Shown here piece after piece: positions 44,380 through 46,724 of a DNA stretch of 46,724 nucleotides. Source of the DNA: Bacteroides finegoldii DSM 17565 (lineage in GTDB: Bacteria > Bacteroidota > Bacteroidia > Bacteroidales > Bacteroidaceae). How positions within the stretch are numbered: position 1 is the first letter of the stretch; each line of letters opens with the position of its first letter. The notes under the pieces are model-generated. The model did not search any database and was not told where the DNA came from. It saw only the letters and a program-made list of their open reading frames with translations. The stretch is from NCBI RefSeq assembly GCF_000156195.1, contig NZ_GG688318.1, positions 107,528 to 154,251 of the forward strand. The letters run 5' to 3'. The position numbers and the translations under genes were made by a program.

Positions 44380-46461
44380 TTATTTTCTTCTTTTCGCAGA
44401 GGTCGCTTTACTTTTCCTTTCTGGGAACACGAAAACCGTGTTATAGTCCCCGTCAAAGGCGACTACGGCATCAAAACTCTTGCCCTGCTTGCTCTTGAAT
44501 CCTTTGAGCAGTTTCGTGTGTCCGTCGGTGAGCAGGTTTTTGATTTCATCATCAGAGAGGGTGCGGTTTGCTTTCAGGCGGAACACGGGCAGACCGCACT
44601 CCGCGTTGTCGCAGCGGACGACCTTGCCGTAAAACTGCATCGTCCCCGCTCCGCACTTGGGACACTTGCAGCCGGAATCCCTGCGGGCGAACAGCTTGTC
44701 GCACGACAGCAGTTCGGAGGTAATTTCCCGTGTATATGCCTCAATCTTCCTGCGGAAGTCATCGGCGGGCAGTTCCCCACGCTCGATGCGTGCCAATTCC
44801 TTTTCCCATTCGCCCGTCATGGCGACATCGGCAATACGCATCGCCTTCACGACCGAGTAGAGGGCAAGCCCTTTTTCGGTGGGGACAAGCGACTTCTTGC
44901 AGCGTTCCATATAGCCGCGCTTGAAAAGCGTTTCGATGATGGACGCACGGGTGGCGGGCGTGCCGATGCCGCAATCCTTCATAGCCTGCCGCAATGCGTC
45001 GTCCTCTATCTCCTTGCCAGCCGTTTCCATCGCGGACAGCAGGGTGGCTTCGGTATGCAGCGGCTTGGGTTTGGTCTTTCCCTCCGTGATGGAGGCGGCT
45101 TTCAGTGCCAGCGTGTCGCCTTCCTGCCAACAGGGAATGGCGGCGGTTTCCTCTTGGCTGTTGTTCTCTTCTCCATTCTCCTTGCCATAGACGGCACGCC
45201 ATCCGGCTTGCCTGATGATGCTGCCTTTTGCCACGAACTCCACTCCGGCACACTCTGCCGTGACGGTGGCAGTGTCCTTGACGCATTTTTCGGAGAAAGC
45301 CTCAAGCATGCGCCCGGCTATCATGTGATAGACGGTGCTGTCCTCTTTGGAGAGGAACAGCGGCTTCTCGCCCGTGACGAGCAGGGCATGGTGGTCTGTC
45401 ACCTTGCCGCCGTCCAGGCTGCGGCGTGTCGGCACGGCTTTCGGCTGCAACTTGCCCTTCCATTCGGGCAGGCTGCCGATGAAGGCAAGCAGCTTGGGGA
45501 TTTCCGCGAACACGTCTTCGGGAATGTAGCGGCTTCCGGTTCGCGGATAGGTGATGAGCTTCTTCTCGTAGAGCTTCTGCGCGATTTCAAGCGTCTGTTC
45601 CGCCGTGAAGCCATGCTTGGCGTTGGCTTCCTTCTGGAGCGTGGTCAGGTCGTACAGGAGCGGTGTTTCCTCCGTCTTCTCCTTGCGTTCGGCTTTCGTG
45701 ACGGTGGCTGTGCCTGCCGACTTCACCTTATTATACAGTTCCGTCGCGGACTCTTTCTCTTTCCATTTTTCGGAAGAGGAAAACTTCACCGTTCCTTCAT
45801 CGCAGCCGTCCGTTGCGATATGGAGCTGCCAGAAGGCTTCGGGGGTAAAGCGGCGGTTCTCCCAATAGCGTGCGCACACCATCGCCAACGTGGGTGTCTG
45901 CACCCGCCCGACGGAATACGTGCCGTGTCCGGCGGCGATGGAGAGAGCCTGCGTGCCATTGATGCCCACGAGCCAGTCGGATTCGCTCCGCGCTTTGGCG
46001 GCGAGGTAGAGGTTGTCATACTTGCTCCCCGCTTCGAGGTTGCGCAGTCCATCGCGGATGGCCTTGTCGGTAAGCGAGCTTATCCAGAGGCGCACGAAAG
46101 GGGTGGCGCATCCTATGTAATGGTAGAGGTATCGGAAGATAAGTTCGCCCTCGCGACCGGCATCGGTCGCCACGATGATTTGCTCACTGTCATTGAACAG
46201 GCGGGTTATGGTTTTTATTTGTGCCACTACGCCGCTGTCGGGTTTGTAGCCCTTCTCAGCCTTTACCTGACGGGGTATGAGCGTGAAGGAGTCGGGGATG
46301 ACGGGCAGGTTGTCACGGACAAAGCCGCGTATGCCGTAACCGTCGGGCATGGCAAGCTGGACGAGGTGCCCGAATGCCCATGTCACGGCGTAGCCGCCTC
46401 CCTCGAAATATCCTTCCTCTCTCTTTGTCGCGCCCACGATACGGGCGATCTCACGTGCCAC
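44380..46461 (-). CDS. exc: Topoisomerase III (exc-type), 5'-truncated
   Basis: 693 residues from a GTG at 46461. Type IA features: TOPRIM motif TDAGREGE (about 98-105), SVGRVQTPTL (about 190), active-site Tyr near residue 302 in LITYPRTGSRY, and one C-terminal CxxC...C zinc site (KCPKCG, then CDNAECG). The homologous frame continues 4 codons further upstream (EKPS, to 46473) and then hits a TAA at 46476-46474. The usual first codons (about six, ahead of EKP) are missing, and the Glu-Lys pair of the active site can no longer be translated from any start codon here. CTnDOT Exc is the closest functional parallel. Probably inactive as a topoisomerase. Confidence 0.85.
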   Translation of the reverse strand: MAREIARIVGATKREEGYFEGGGYAVTWAFGHLVQLAMPDGYGIRGFVRDNLPVIPDSFTLIPRQVKAEKGYKPDSGVVAQIKTITRLFNDSEQIIVATDAGREGELIFRYLYHYIGCATPFVRLWISSLTDKAIRDGLRNLEAGSKYDNLYLAAKARSESDWLVGINGTQALSIAAGHGTYSVGRVQTPTLAMVCARYWENRRFTPEAFWQLHIATDGCDEGTVKFSSSEKWKEKESATELYNKVKSAGTATVTKAERKEKTEETPLLYDLTTLQKEANAKHGFTAEQTLEIAQKLYEKKLITYPRTGSRYIPEDVFAEIPKLLAFIGSLPEWKGKLQPKAVPTRRSLDGGKVTDHHALLVTGEKPLFLSKEDSTVYHMIAGRMLEAFSEKCVKDTATVTAECAGVEFVAKGSIIRQAGWRAVYGKENGEENNSQEETAAIPCWQEGDTLALKAASITEGKTKPKPLHTEATLLSAMETAGKEIEDDALRQAMKDCGIGTPATRASIIETLFKRGYMERCKKSLVPTEKGLALYSVVKAMRIADVAMTGEWEKELARIERGELPADDFRRKIEAYTREITSELLSCDKLFARRDSGCKCPKCGAGTMQFYGKVVRCDNAECGLPVFRLKANRTLSDDEIKNLLTDGHTKLLKGFKSKQGKSFDAVVAFDGDYNTVFVFPERKSKATSAKRRK

Positions 46462-46486
46462 AGACGGCTTTTCTTATCACAAGTAA

Positions 46487-46571
46487 ATTATTATCCAAAG
46501 CCTTTATTTTTGTCTGTCTGTATATCAGCTATTTAAACACATTACTTTATATTACAGCTTTGGATAATAAT
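46487..46571. repeat. 15-bp inverted repeat between the truncated topoisomerase and the recombinase
   Basis: ATTATTATCCAAAGC at 46487-46501 and its exact complement at 46557-46571, separated by 55 bp of AT-rich DNA. It starts about 13 bp from the point where topoisomerase homology ends and finishes 5 bp before the recombinase stop. It is either a terminator-like structure for the recombinase gene or terminal/recombination sites of the inserted element. Confidence 0.6.
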
Positions 46572-46576
46572 CATCT

Positions 46577-46724
46577 TCATTTAGATAGATTCCTTAGCCA
46601 TATCTTAAGTTCCTGGTCTTTTTCCCATGAACGTTCTGTTATATCGTTTGGTATCATATTAACATAAGCTGATTCCAAAGCCTCTCTTTTTTGTTTAGAA
46701 TCAGCCCGAGCATATATTTCAGTA
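46577..46724 (-). CDS. Tyrosine recombinase/integrase, C-terminal end (partial)
   Basis: 49 residues running in from the right edge to a TGA at 46579-46577. The visible start TEIYARADSKQKREALESAY matches the end of phage-type integrases. The Tyr of TEIY is in the place of the catalytic nucleophile, and the following RADxxxKREALE pattern is typical of tyrosine recombinases encoded in multi-recombinase units. The end RSWEKDQELKIWLRNL supports this. It is transcribed toward the truncated topoisomerase gene. Confidence 0.7.
   Translation of the reverse strand, partial: TEIYARADSKQKREALESAYVNMIPNDITERSWEKDQELKIWLRNLSK

Noticed and set aside
44318..44449. 43-codon plus-strand ORF after the orphan leader motif
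   Set aside because: It is antisense to the topoisomerase 3' end, has no homology, and the only support is the leader motif. Kept as a motif, not called as a gene.
44518..46536. 672-codon plus-strand frame opposite the topoisomerase gene
   Set aside because: A long antisense shadow caused by GC-rich codon bias. The minus strand has clear topoisomerase motifs and the plus-strand translation has none.

Overview
The window is the interior of a Bacteroidales integrative conjugative element of the CTnDOT type. The evidence is a co-linear set of Bacteroides-specific transfer genes (traA to traQ, minus strand, about 2.2-16.1 kb), a divergent mobABC block (16.7-20.4 kb), RteA/RteB/RteC-type regulators (22.5-27.7 kb), and an exc-type topoisomerase III with DUF1896 and a methylase-helicase protein (38.0-46.5 kb). 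Bacteroides -7 boxes (TAnnTTTG) precede several genes. No tetQ or erm gene is present; the cargo is different.

Layout. 1-150: 3' end of an unrecognised plus-strand gene. 363-2053: an AT-rich, cytoplasmic histidine kinase/receiver gene pair. 2179-16067: lysozyme, TraQ, P, O, N, M, L, K, J, I, H (DUF3876), G, F, E, D, C, B and A, all minus strand and mostly overlapping or closely spaced. traB carries an in-frame TAG at codon 47, and five palindromic 23-bp iterons lie between traJ and traK. 16068-16747: divergent gap that probably holds oriT. 16748-20447: mobA (accessory), mobB (relaxase), mobC (coupling ATPase). 20542-22415: a hypothetical gene and an AlbA/Schlafen-type protein. 22544-27740: rteC, a DHFR/RibD-like gene behind a structured leader with its own terminator, rteB and rteA, with a dense operator region between rteC and the DHFR-like gene.

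Cargo. 27920-29895 is a five-ORF cassette around DUF2589 proteins, function unknown; one member is split at an A9 tract. 29969-36446 is a surface fimbria operon: DUF3575 outer-membrane protein, FimB/Mfa2-like anchor, Mfa-like fimbrillin and two tandem GLUG-repeat fimbrillins. It has a good Bacteroides promoter and four direct repeats just downstream of a membrane-embedded AraC-type regulator gene (36683-37819).

Right end. The topoisomerase gene has lost its first codons, including those for the catalytic Glu-Lys pair, exactly where sequence carrying the 3' end of a tyrosine recombinase gene begins. This looks like a second element inserted into, or recombined with, exc.

How it works together (inference from CTnDOT): RteA senses, RteB activates, and RteC turns on excision and transfer. 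MobA/B nick oriT, MobC delivers the DNA to the Tra apparatus, and the fimbriae and DUF2589 genes are passengers. The lesions in exc and traB suggest this copy may be impaired in excision or transfer.
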